Notes: a model not told the origin generated them from the sequence alone. Shown: positions 1 to 6,453, counted from the stretch's first letter. The stretch is DNA of 7,955 bases from Gallionellaceae bacterium (GCA_030646595.1 JAUSKS010000184.1:1-7955), one strand, 5' to 3'. Translations and numbers: made by a program.

Positions 1-475
1 CATCCAGCAAATCATTCAATGACTTTTCCATGGCTAAGCCAAGATACAATCCTATTCTTGGCTGGCGCAGATCAAAGTCCACCAGCATCGCTGTCTTGTT
101 GGTTTTCTGGGCTATGCTCATGGCCAGATTGATGGCAATTACCGTTTTTCCAACCTTGGGGGTAGGTGAAGTAATGGCCAGCGTGCGCCAGCCTTTCTCT
201 TCCATTTTTTGCAAAATTTGCGTGCGCAAAACATCAAAAATCACGCTTGTTGGGTCATTTTTATTAAATGCAAATATGCGGTTTTTTTCCAGATGATCTA
301 CCTGTAATTTACTCACCCGCGTTTGCTTATAACTGACCCCTTCCAGCGTATCAGAAGGCTGCTGAATGCCCGATACAAAAGTTACATCTGGGCTGGCTGG
401 CTGCTGCACAAATGAACCCACTTCTTTTGGCTGTTGATTTTTGGCCTTTTCAATGGCCTGTTTAATGCGTTCCAT
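1..475 (-). CDS. epsG: CpsD/CapB-family (BY-kinase-like) ATPase of EPS chain-length control, partial (C-terminus off left edge)
   Basis: This is the first 158 codons of a gene I translated by hand; it stays open to the window edge. It starts with ATG behind a good AGAGG site 5 bases upstream. Residues 1-65 are a polar, Gln/Pro-rich linker. Residues 74-90 carry the VxxxLRTQIL-type pattern seen before the P-loop in CpsD/CapB proteins. Residues 102-118 hold the Walker A region, TSPTPKVGKT then INLA. The Walker A' motif is at 131-139 (LVDFDLRQP). Family members are cytoplasmic ATPases, often tyrosine autokinases, that bind the Wzz-type protein encoded just upstream and tune polymer length. Walker B and any Tyr-rich tail lie outside the window, so kinase activity cannot be judged. 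No membrane segment is visible. The symbol is assigned by position; the sequence looks closer to the CpsD/CapB branch with a TPxxGKT P-loop than to classical EpsG. Confidence 0.9.
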   Translation of the reverse strand, partial: MERIKQAIEKAKNQQPKEVGSFVQQPASPDVTFVSGIQQPSDTLEGVSYKQTRVSKLQVDHLEKNRIFAFNKNDPTSVIFDVLRTQILQKMEEKGWRTLAITSPTPKVGKTVIAINLAMSIAQKTNKTAMLVDFDLRQPRIGLYLGLAMEKSLNDLLD

Positions 476-480
476 TTTTA

Positions 481-485
481 CCTCT
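481..485 (-). promoter_or_regulatory. Ribosome binding site of epsG
   Basis: On the minus strand AGAGG lies 5 bases before the ATG at 475. It is close to the Shine-Dalgarno consensus and settles the start. The 60-base gap between the epsF-like stop and this start is AT-rich and shows no convincing promoter or terminator. Confidence 0.7.
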
Positions 486-535
486 TAGGGCAACAGTATT
501 TTCATATTGAGCTGTTAAAATAATGATGCTTATGG

Positions 536-2092
536 CTAAGCTAGTCCAGAAAAAATTTTAACTAGCAGGACATTCAAAGGCATATACAAGAAATGGAGTG
601 CCAAAGCAATTATGAGTACAGCGCAGACAGTTATAATAACTGCCTGCCTAAGTAACTGCTTTCTGCGCGCCCACTCCTCATGGATAAATAGATAAGGAAT
701 AACAGCCAACGGGCGGTAACCCATCACATGCGCCAGTGCATCCGCTCCGCGAATTTGGCGATCAAACGAAGCTATAACCAGAATAGCTCCAATCAAGGAG
801 GCAACGGCCAGAAAAAATCCCATAGCAACAATTTTCACGCGATTGGGTTTGAAAGCTTTTTCCGGCAATACAGGAGGCTCCAGCAAGGTAAAGCGTTCCG
901 ACTTGTTTTCACTTTCCAGGTTTTCAGCAATTTGCGCGCTGACCTTTTTACTACGGATTTCTTCATATTTTTTTTGTGCGCTGTCCCGATCCCGGATAAG
1001 TATGTCCAAGCCCTGCTCCACTTTTGGGGTCAGCATCATCGCTCGCTCATTTTGAGCAATTTTTCCTTGCAGCATTTTTTTCTGTGCAATCAGGGAATCC
1101 AGTCTGGTTTTTGCAGAAGCGATTTTGGACTGTATCTTGTATATAGCCAAGGTGGGGGCATTTTCTGGAGCGTCATCCGATACCGGTATTTCAGATGCCT
1201 TTTCCAGTGCTTCTATCTTACGCTTGAGCACTTTCATGTCGGGGTATGATTCATTATAAGTGGCCAAAAGCTTGGCGTATTCAGCCTTGAGCGCGGGTAA
1301 TGTTTCGGGCAAGCTGTCACCCGTGCCATATTTCGCAGCGTCAAGCTCAACCTCCAGAGATCGGAGGTCTTCTGTGGTGCTCTTGATATCCCGCTCTATC
1401 TCACGTATATCGCTCTCAGCACGTGCCAACAAGGTCATGCGTAGAGTTAGCTGCTCCGGCAAGTTGTTACTATTTTGTTGCTTATAGGTCTCAATCAACT
1501 TCTCCAAGCGATCGACTTCTAGTTTTAATTTCTCCGACTCTTGAGTGAGGAAAACGGTAGTCTCTGTTGCCCCTTCTGTTCGCAATTTGACATTCCAATC
1601 CAGAAACAGTGTGATGAGATCATTAGTAACTTGATACGCTATATCGGGAGATTTGTCCTGAAATGACAACATGAAGGCTATGGTCGCTTTTCCGCGCTGA
1701 TTGCTATACATTTCGTCAGAGCTAATCAGGTCTATGCCCACCTGATTGCGCATCGCCTCAATCAATTCAGAGCTGGTCAGGGAACGCGACTTCTCCTTGA
1801 AGAGTTCATATTTATTAGCAATTCGCAACAAGCTTTCACGAGTCATTACCCGCTGTTTAATGATACTGATCCGCTCATCAATTTGGGTTTTGATTGCAGA
1901 AGGAACAATATTGTCCGGAACCTGCTGCGACTCCACCATGATGGTTCCGGTAGCACGGTAAGTCGCTGGGAGAGCGATAGCGACGATCACTGCAATCAGT
2001 ATCACCGCAACAAAAATGCCGATCAGATAGGGCATGCGGCGGCGCAAGATGGAGAGGTAATCCAGGAAAGTTAATTCGTATTCGGTAGCCAT
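536..2092 (-). CDS. epsF: Wzz/GumC-type polysaccharide chain-length determinant (polysaccharide co-polymerase)
   Basis: A 518-residue inner-membrane protein that would set EPS chain length with the polymerase and the ATPase encoded downstream. The N-terminus (ELTFLDYLSILRRR) is a typical Wzz start. A first membrane helix spans about 21-44. A long periplasmic part follows, with coiled-coil heptads at about 180-255, 265-300 and 318-395 and a YPDMKVLKRKI element near 283. The proline-rich motif LLEPPVLPEKAFKPNR (403-418) precedes the second helix, about 420-443. A third hydrophobic stretch is at about 483-511 (with HFLYMPLNVL), which I recall as usual in this GumC-like branch. There is no P-loop, so kinase and co-polymerase are separate proteins. 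The reading frame is open back to 2320, but I reject that 76-codon extension because it lies inside the preceding gene and lacks Wzz character. Initiation at this ATG has no close Shine-Dalgarno site. The symbol is by position. Confidence 0.9.
   Translation of the reverse strand: MATEYELTFLDYLSILRRRMPYLIGIFVAVILIAVIVAIALPATYRATGTIMVESQQVPDNIVPSAIKTQIDERISIIKQRVMTRESLLRIANKYELFKEKSRSLTSSELIEAMRNQVGIDLISSDEMYSNQRGKATIAFMLSFQDKSPDIAYQVTNDLITLFLDWNVKLRTEGATETTVFLTQESEKLKLEVDRLEKLIETYKQQNSNNLPEQLTLRMTLLARAESDIREIERDIKSTTEDLRSLEVELDAAKYGTGDSLPETLPALKAEYAKLLATYNESYPDMKVLKRKIEALEKASEIPVSDDAPENAPTLAIYKIQSKIASAKTRLDSLIAQKKMLQGKIAQNERAMMLTPKVEQGLDILIRDRDSAQKKYEEIRSKKVSAQIAENLESENKSERFTLLEPPVLPEKAFKPNRVKIVAMGFFLAVASLIGAILVIASFDRQIRGADALAHVMGYRPLAVIPYLFIHEEWARRKQLLRQAVIITVCAVLIIALALHFLYMPLNVLLVKIFSGLA
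968..975 (-). repeat. A8 homopolymer tract inside epsF
   Basis: Eight A residues on the coding strand, read as CAA AAA AAA TAT around residues 373-376. A -1 slip at the tract brings a TGA into frame almost at once (AAA ATA TGA), giving a protein of about 375 residues without the second and third membrane helices. Whether slippage occurs is unknown. Confidence 0.5.
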
Positions 2093-2116
2093 AAATATTT
2101 TTTTAAAAAAGCCTCT
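2093..2116 (-). promoter_or_regulatory. Unusual initiation region of epsF: distant AGAGGC and a T6A7 tract
   Basis: On the minus strand AGAGGC (2111-2116) sits 18 bases before the ATG at 2092, too far for normal Shine-Dalgarno use. Six T and seven A residues (2098-2110) lie between, then TATTT. The self-complementary T/A tract could fold and shorten the distance, or the AU-rich leader could be used by ribosomal protein S1. Both are inference. Confidence 0.35.
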
Positions 2117-2120
2117 AAAT

Positions 2121-3224
2121 TTAGAAATCAGTATGGGTATATACCAGAGCGATGCCCAGTATATCTGAGGTAGCCGTACCGAACCCCACCCTCTCGCTGA
2201 TCTTGTGCAGATAGTAAGTTCGCATTCCCCAGCGGGAATTGAGCTCGTGTTGCAGCCAAGCGCCTGCGGTACGGTTGACAATGTTGGTGAGGAAGTGATT
2301 CTTGCGCCACTCCAGGTCAATGCCGGTGTTGCTGCGCTCGCTCAAGGCATAGCTCCAGCTTCCTTTCACCTGATCAACAGTGACAAACCCACCCACACCG
2401 CTGGGTGATACCTGGCGATCTGCATTCAAAGCCAGCCCCGCTCGTTGGCCTTTATATCTTACTTCCGCCGCAGCTTGCTTGGACATACCTGCGCCACTGG
2501 TCTTGGATTTGCCCGCCTGTAATGAGCCTTCCAGATAGTCCTCGACTTTCCAGCCCCATCCTAACAGCGCATTGGTAAAACGGCTTAGGGTGTTGTTCCC
2601 TGCTGACTCTGTATCAGCGTATGACATTTTTAAAAATGGTCTACTGCGTTCGCTCCAGGCATAATTAAATATCATGCTGCCAGACCGCGTGACATAATCA
2701 ACCAGCGATCCGCCTTTATAAGAAACCTTATTGTATGCACCATTCAGAGCAAAGGTGCTGCGTGCACTCAGTGACTCACTCCAATTGCCAGATATTGTGC
2801 GGGTAGCGCGCGTGTTGTCTGCGGAATTTGGCCCAGTATTGTCGACCTCAGAAATTCGCGTCTGGACTTCATCATATCTTGCGGACAGGCCAAATTCGCC
2901 CCTTTCTTTTTGCCGTCGCCAATCCATAAATACGCTGGGGTTGTCACGATCTTGGCTCAATATTTTGTTTGATGAGCGCGCCACCTGAAGAGCTAGACCT
3001 GCATGCAGTTCGTTGGCATCGCCCGTTCTTTTAAGCTGGTAGCTGGGTTCAACTGTGGATCGCCATATTCCGCCCCGATAGGCGGGATCCATGGCAGGGT
3101 TGGTATCGTACTCGGTGGCAACCCGAACTGCCCCCCCTTGTTGCCAAGAGCCCGCCCAAACTTGGCCTGATAAAAGCATCTGGGCGGCCAGCATGACGGG
3201 CAATGCTGCAACACGAATGTTCAA
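2121..3224 (-). CDS. EPS-locus outer-membrane beta-barrel protein (EpsL-like)
   Basis: A 367-residue secreted protein. Residues 1-24 form a signal peptide (MNIR, a hydrophobic core, then a QVWA cleavage site before GSW). The mature part is rich in Trp, Tyr, Arg, Ser and Gly with alternating polar and hydrophobic stretches such as FALNGAYNKVSY and IALVYTHTDF. It ends in Phe, the usual C-terminal signal for outer-membrane beta-barrel insertion. A YDTNP motif near residue 39 resembles the start of the mature region in EPS/PEP-CTERM-associated barrel proteins. The likely role is in the outer-membrane stage of EPS export or anchoring; the family's exact function is not established. I chose a TTG start at 3224 because GGAGA lies 6 bases upstream and it gives a compact signal peptide. 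A GTG at 3263 in the same frame has no ribosome site and would add 13 residues that blur the signal. The stop is 28 bases before epsF. EpsL is the best positional name, but the match is from memory, so no symbol is given. Confidence 0.82.
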   Translation of the reverse strand: MNIRVAALPVMLAAQMLLSGQVWAGSWQQGGAVRVATEYDTNPAMDPAYRGGIWRSTVEPSYQLKRTGDANELHAGLALQVARSSNKILSQDRDNPSVFMDWRRQKERGEFGLSARYDEVQTRISEVDNTGPNSADNTRATRTISGNWSESLSARSTFALNGAYNKVSYKGGSLVDYVTRSGSMIFNYAWSERSRPFLKMSYADTESAGNNTLSRFTNALLGWGWKVEDYLEGSLQAGKSKTSGAGMSKQAAAEVRYKGQRAGLALNADRQVSPSGVGGFVTVDQVKGSWSYALSERSNTGIDLEWRKNHFLTNIVNRTAGAWLQHELNSRWGMRTYYLHKISERVGFGTATSDILGIALVYTHTDF

Positions 3225-3225
3225 C

Positions 3226-3255
3226 TCATTTCTCCAGTTCCCAATAAGCAGACAT
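3226..3255 (-). other. Possible 9-codon leader ORF before the epsL-like gene
   Basis: An ATG at 3255, 11 bases after the epsE stop, opens a 9-codon ORF (MSAYWELEK) that ends in TGA one base before the chosen TTG start of the epsL-like gene. The Shine-Dalgarno site of that gene lies inside this ORF. It has no clear ribosome site of its own. It could couple translation of epsE to the next gene by reinitiation, or it may be chance. Confidence 0.25.
3231..3235 (-). promoter_or_regulatory. Ribosome binding site deciding the TTG start of the epsL-like gene
   Basis: GGAGA on the minus strand, 6 bases before TTG at 3224. It is the only good Shine-Dalgarno match in the epsE-epsL gap and is the main reason to prefer TTG over the upstream GTG at 3263. 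Confidence 0.6.
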
Positions 3256-3266
3256 ACCACCACTAC

Positions 3267-3827
3267 TCACGGCACCACAATGGTATCGCCCACTTTGAGC
3301 TGGATATTAGTCGACATATCTTTGCCGGAAATGATGTCCTTATAGCGCACAGGGAAAATTTCCTGGCCATCTAATTTCGTACGGATAACCTTGATACCGC
3401 TTTCATCCGCAAATTTGTCGAACCCTCCTGCCATGCTTATCGCCTGCAGCACGGTAAGAGGGCCGCTAATGAGCAATGGCCCAGGCTTGTTGACTTTGCC
3501 CATGACGTAAGCACGATTCCCATCAATCCCGACAATCACGACCGTAACGACAGGTTCCGGGATGTATTCCTTCAATTTCACGGTAATACGCCGCTCAACT
3601 TCTGGAGTGCTGAGACCCGCCACCTCAATTCGTCCTACCAAGGGGAGCGTGATACAACCGTCAGCCAGAACAACCACCTGCTTCTGCAAAGCATCTTGAC
3701 GCCAAACTGAAATCATCACTGTATCTCCTTGATGCAGCTGATAGCTACCCGCATTGTCTGGTACCGTAGCTGACGCTGATTGTAGGCCCGCCAGTAACAA
3801 AAAAATCACAATAAACATCCTATTCAT
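3267..3827 (-). CDS. epsE: Polysaccharide export (OPX) protein, short XrtA/PEP-CTERM-like type
   Basis: A 186-residue secreted protein of the Wza/KpsD export family. Residues 1-20 form a signal peptide ending in SASA. The Poly_export domain covers about 28-100, starting YQLHQGDTVMISVWRQDAL, with DGCITLPLVGRIEVAGL at 57-72 and YIPEPVVTVVI at 88-98. A single SLBB domain follows at about 103-155 (AYVMGKVNKPGPL, SMAGGFDKFAD). The end, RYKDIISGKD to QLKVGDTIVVP, is what I recall of the PEP-CTERM-associated export proteins of XrtA loci, which are shorter than the usual EpsE of XrtB loci. No lipobox Cys is present, unlike Wza, and there is no C-terminal membrane helix, so it may act as a periplasmic ring with the barrel protein encoded next. 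I chose ATG at 3827 because AAGGA lies 10 bases upstream; ATG 3845 and TTG 3848 are in frame but have no site and give a poorer signal peptide. Confidence 0.9.
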   Translation of the reverse strand: MNRMFIVIFLLLAGLQSASATVPDNAGSYQLHQGDTVMISVWRQDALQKQVVVLADGCITLPLVGRIEVAGLSTPEVERRITVKLKEYIPEPVVTVVIVGIDGNRAYVMGKVNKPGPLLISGPLTVLQAISMAGGFDKFADESGIKVIRTKLDGQEIFPVRYKDIISGKDMSTNIQLKVGDTIVVP

Positions 3828-3837
3828 TTTTGAATAT

Positions 3838-3842
3838 TCCTT
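3838..3842 (-). promoter_or_regulatory. Ribosome binding site favouring the ATG at 3827 for epsE
   Basis: AAGGA on the minus strand, 10 bases before the ATG at 3827. It lies within the codons that an upstream start at 3845 or 3848 would use, and supports the shorter protein. Confidence 0.5.
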
Positions 3843-3856
3843 CATCAATCATTAAA

Positions 3857-3879
3857 CGAATAACAACCTATCGTTATCG
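3857..3879 (-). other. Weak hairpin in the epsI-epsE gap
   Basis: The minus strand has CGATAAC and GTTATTCG around an 8-base loop: a 7-bp stem with one bulged T. It sits in the widest gap of the cluster (64 bases). No U-run follows, so it is not a standard terminator. It could slow transcription or protect the downstream message, or be chance. Confidence 0.2.
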
Positions 3880-3891
3880 TGGTTATTTGAA

Positions 3892-4584
3892 CTAACGCGT
3901 CAAGGCCAGCCGACCGACCAACCAGTGCCTATCCTCACTCCGTACTGCCTGTAACAAAGCCGTCAGGAATGTCTGCTGAATGAGGTAGGCATCTTGCTCG
4001 TCCTTGGATATAGTCGAAACTCGGAATAGCAGGCCATCTGGTACTTTTCCGGTTAATCCATAGCTAAGTGTGGCCGCCTTTTGCTCGAACCAGCCGCGAG
4101 TGAGCGAGTCACCCATCCTGATCCAATAAGTTATCGGTTCATTGCGTACACCTTGCTTTGCAACCAGTTGCATGACTGGTATCCGCCCGATAGTCGTATC
4201 AACAAAGGTTTTGGTCAACTCGCCAATACTGAAACCACTTGTCCGATAGCAGATCTCTGGCCGGTGAACTTGCAAATCTTTTTTCTGATCCCTGCCATAG
4301 GCAATAGAAAGCATGACACGCTCACCCTGATTGTTGATATAGGTGCGGGAAAGCGTTTGGTTATAAATCTTGTTGATAGTGCCTTTCTCATCCGGATTAA
4401 CCAGGAGAGACGCAACGGTCATATCTGTCTTCCAGTTGCCAAATTCAACCGGAATCAGGGTTTCCAGATTGATCTGCTGGTGCGGATCAGCAATGTCGGC
4501 GGATGGCGTCATAACCATCGTTAACACGCTCGAAGATACCATCAGCAAGCCCAGGATGAGGCTGACTATAAGTGGTTTTTTCAT
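3892..4584 (-). CDS. epsI: Exosortase-associated protein EpsI, B-type
   Basis: A 230-residue protein of the EpsI family (methanolan/EPS biosynthesis EpsI domain), which occurs beside exosortases or fused to them. Residues 1-26 are a single hydrophobic segment after MKKP, either a membrane anchor or an uncleaved signal, placing the rest in the periplasm. The family signature LQVHRPEICYRTSGF is at 104-118 with Cys112, and FGNWKTD is at 48-54. YGRDQKKDLQVHRPE matches the usual region before the conserved Cys. ITYWIRMGDS (151-160) is a second conserved block. Its biochemical role is not established; it is thought to assist exosortase function or EPS assembly. The ATG overlaps the xrtB stop by 4 bases (ATGA) and has no Shine-Dalgarno site, so translation is probably coupled to xrtB. 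The paired expression fits a two-protein membrane unit. Confidence 0.95.
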   Translation of the reverse strand: MKKPLIVSLILGLLMVSSSVLTMVMTPSADIADPHQQINLETLIPVEFGNWKTDMTVASLLVNPDEKGTINKIYNQTLSRTYINNQGERVMLSIAYGRDQKKDLQVHRPEICYRTSGFSIGELTKTFVDTTIGRIPVMQLVAKQGVRNEPITYWIRMGDSLTRGWFEQKAATLSYGLTGKVPDGLLFRVSTISKDEQDAYLIQQTFLTALLQAVRSEDRHWLVGRLALTR

Positions 4585-5492
4585 ATCGCTGGCCGCGCTG
4601 TATTAGCTGAATGCGCTTTCACAACAAGCCGTAGTAGTTTGTCAACCCCCAGAATCAATATCAAGGCGCTCATGAATAAGACCATGCCAGCAAACCCATG
4701 CAAAAATCCTTGCCCGGCTGTTTCACCAAAATAGTAAGTAATCAGTGTAAGGGCGATGACTCGTATTACGTTGGCAGAAAATGAGATCGGTATAATCAGA
4801 ATGGCTAATGCCACATTCCTAAAAATCGAGGCATGTCGGACAACATTCAAATAAAACAACCCTAGTGCTTCCAGTGTCAACAGTGTTTGCAATCCGGCAC
4901 AGGCATCTGCAACCAGGAGCTGATAATGTCTGATCTGCAAAATAACACCATTTCTTGCAATTGGATAACCTGCCCAATATAAAATTTGCTCCGTTACATA
5001 AGAAACTGCCATTTTCATTGGCATGGTAAGCATGATGATCAATGTGCCGGGCAAGGGAATCATGAACAGCATAAAGAACAGTGGAAACCACATAATCTTC
5101 AGCGCGCTGCTGCCGCGTTTAATTAACAGGATTGCAGCCAGTATCCAGATAACAGAGCTTACTTCAAATACCTGAACCTGCAGAGCTCGACCAATAATAT
5201 ATAGCATTAACCCTATAACCAAAACTGCCCACCCCGCAACAGAAGAAGGTTTATCTACACTTTTTTCCATCATGAGCGGCCATTGTCTATACATAAGCCA
5301 TATTGCAAGAGCAAAAATAATTGGCCCATGCGCTTGCTCTTCGGTGGACCACAAGCCATTAAAAAGATCGTAAAAAGTGGGTATATATAAGGCCAGCATG
5401 CCTACCAGAATAGGCCACCATTCCGGCATGGCAGCTTTCAAGCCGGGTAGTCGACTTGAAATAGGGGCGGCGGCTGAGTTATTAATACCCAT
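4581..5492 (-). CDS. xrtB: Exosortase B (XrtB), PEP-CTERM protein-sorting transpeptidase
   Basis: A 303-residue polytopic inner-membrane protein. Exosortases are thought to cleave the C-terminal PEP-CTERM sorting signal of exported proteins, analogous to sortases and archaeosortases. Hydrophobic helices are visible at about 27-43, 55-68, 86-104, 112-125, 133-158, 203-216, 227-254 and 262-283. The three residues taken as catalytic are present: Cys198 in VADACAGLQTL, Arg244 in ANVIRVIALT and His265 in QGFLHGFAGM. TEEQAHGP at 50-57 and FMIPLPGT at 143-150 are further exosortase blocks. The B subtype is called from LYIPTFYDLFNGLW, YPIARNGVILQIRHYQLL and GETAGQGFLHGFAG, which I recall as XrtB-like. 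The start has only a distant GGGGA 14 bases upstream; a later Met at residue 22 has no site and would cut little, so ATG 5492 is kept. No PEP-CTERM substrate gene is in the window. Confidence 0.96.
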   Translation of the reverse strand: MGINNSAAAPISSRLPGLKAAMPEWWPILVGMLALYIPTFYDLFNGLWSTEEQAHGPIIFALAIWLMYRQWPLMMEKSVDKPSSVAGWAVLVIGLMLYIIGRALQVQVFEVSSVIWILAAILLIKRGSSALKIMWFPLFFMLFMIPLPGTLIIMLTMPMKMAVSYVTEQILYWAGYPIARNGVILQIRHYQLLVADACAGLQTLLTLEALGLFYLNVVRHASIFRNVALAILIIPISFSANVIRVIALTLITYYFGETAGQGFLHGFAGMVLFMSALILILGVDKLLRLVVKAHSANTARPAI

Positions 5493-5525
5493 GTCTGAAA
5501 AAACAGTCCCCGGAAAAATATCTTT

Positions 5526-6446
5526 TCACTTAGGTTCTGCCAATTTGGTGTCCGTTGCGGGAGTGGAGACCGTGGCAACGGGCGCTGAGGCAGCGAGATA
5601 TTCGATCTTTGCCAATGAGCGCAGGTGTGCGATTTCCACATCCGCCGCCTCTTTGATCTTTTGGTTGGTTAAGAACTGCTCAATCTGCGGCGCAGCATTC
5701 GTAGCCAAGACAGGATTGTCTCTGATAGCAGCGAGTACATTTAATACTCTGCTATCTCCCTCACCAACGATGAAGAGTTGCCCCTTCGGTAGCGCCAGCA
5801 GTTGTGCTACCGCCTGTTGCGGCAGATCCGCTGTGCTGCGAGTCATCTGACGGCGCACATATTGCACACCGTGTTTATCCATCCATGCTGCGACCTCATC
5901 CAACGACTTGGCAGAATCCAGAAATAACTTTAACCCATCATCAAAATTCTTATTGGCAATAGCCAATTGCTTCAAGTCAAATTCTTTGCGCTCAGCAAAG
6001 AATGTCGGGTGCTTTTGATAGTAGTCGTCAATTTCAGCCTTGGAAGGTTTGGCAACTTTGGATGCTACGTTTTGCAAATATGCCTGCGCGATAATTTGCG
6101 CCTTGGCACGTTCGATGGCCTGCATGGTATCGGGAGTACGGTCAATCTTGTTGCGCATTGCCTCGGTGAGGATCAACTGACGATCTATCATTGATTCCAA
6201 TAATTGCCTGGTTGCGACTTCTTGCTGTCCAGACTGAACACCCGCACGTTTAAGTTCATCATTGATCTGGAGCATGGTAATCTCCTCACCATTCACCCTT
6301 ACCAAAGATTGTCCAGCCTTCTTATCCTTGCTGCCACAAGCAGAGAGGCCAGTAGTAATAACCAGCACAAGAACACCGCACAACATACGCCTGCATGACA
6401 CAGAATTTTTCTGCTCCATGAACGGCAATTCATCAATATCAATCAA
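5526..6446 (-). CDS. epsD: EpsD-family peptidyl-prolyl cis-trans isomerase lipoprotein
   Basis: A 306-residue lipoprotein of the EpsD family, related to SurA/PrsA parvulin-type chaperones. A hydrophobic segment at 22-36 ends in the lipobox LSAC with Cys37; the next residue is Gly, not Asp, which suggests outer-membrane localisation. Residues about 46-135 (VRVNGEEITMLQINDELKR, then LLESMIDRQLIL) form a SurA-like N-terminal domain. Residues about 136-250 replace the parvulin domain (EIDDYYQKHPTFFAERKEFDLKQL), but it is short and I see no typical parvulin active-site residues, so isomerase activity is doubtful. The tail is Ala/Pro/Thr-rich. A role in folding EPS export or barrel proteins is inferred from the locus. 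TTG at 6446 is chosen because AAAGGGAG lies 7 bases upstream; ATG at 6419 would give a more classical signal peptide but has no ribosome site. The stop is 33 bases before xrtB. Confidence 0.92.
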   Translation of the reverse strand: MIDIDELPFMEQKNSVSCRRMLCGVLVLVITTGLSACGSKDKKAGQSLVRVNGEEITMLQINDELKRAGVQSGQQEVATRQLLESMIDRQLILTEAMRNKIDRTPDTMQAIERAKAQIIAQAYLQNVASKVAKPSKAEIDDYYQKHPTFFAERKEFDLKQLAIANKNFDDGLKLFLDSAKSLDEVAAWMDKHGVQYVRRQMTRSTADLPQQAVAQLLALPKGQLFIVGEGDSRVLNVLAAIRDNPVLATNAAPQIEQFLTNQKIKEAADVEIAHLRSLAKIEYLAASAPVATVSTPATDTKLAEPK

Positions 6447-6453
6447 GATTTTT

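Noticed and set aside
30..296. 88-codon plus-strand ORF
   Set aside because: It is antisense to the kinase gene across its Walker motifs, which are clearly coding on the minus strand.
476..535. Internal promoter before epsG
   Set aside because: A TTAACA resembles a -35 box, but no acceptable -10 box lies 15 to 18 bases downstream.
728..1249. 173-codon plus-strand ORF
   Set aside because: It lies wholly antisense to epsF; its protein is an irregular Phe/Gln/Arg mix with no recognisable domain, and there is no leader or partner gene.
2093..2320. 76-codon N-terminal extension of epsF
   Set aside because: It overlaps the 3' end of the barrel gene, including its C-terminal Phe signal, and its sequence does not resemble a Wzz N-terminus. 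The start at 2092 matches the family.
3857..3879. Rho-independent terminator between epsI and epsE
   Set aside because: The stem is AT-rich, bulged and not followed by a U-run, so it is kept only as a weak hairpin.
4081..4524. 147-codon plus-strand ORF
   Set aside because: It is antisense inside epsI, with no domain or ribosome site.
5377..5850. 157-codon plus-strand ORF
   Set aside because: It is antisense across the xrtB/epsD junction, both of which are solid family members; its composition is that of a mirrored coding frame.
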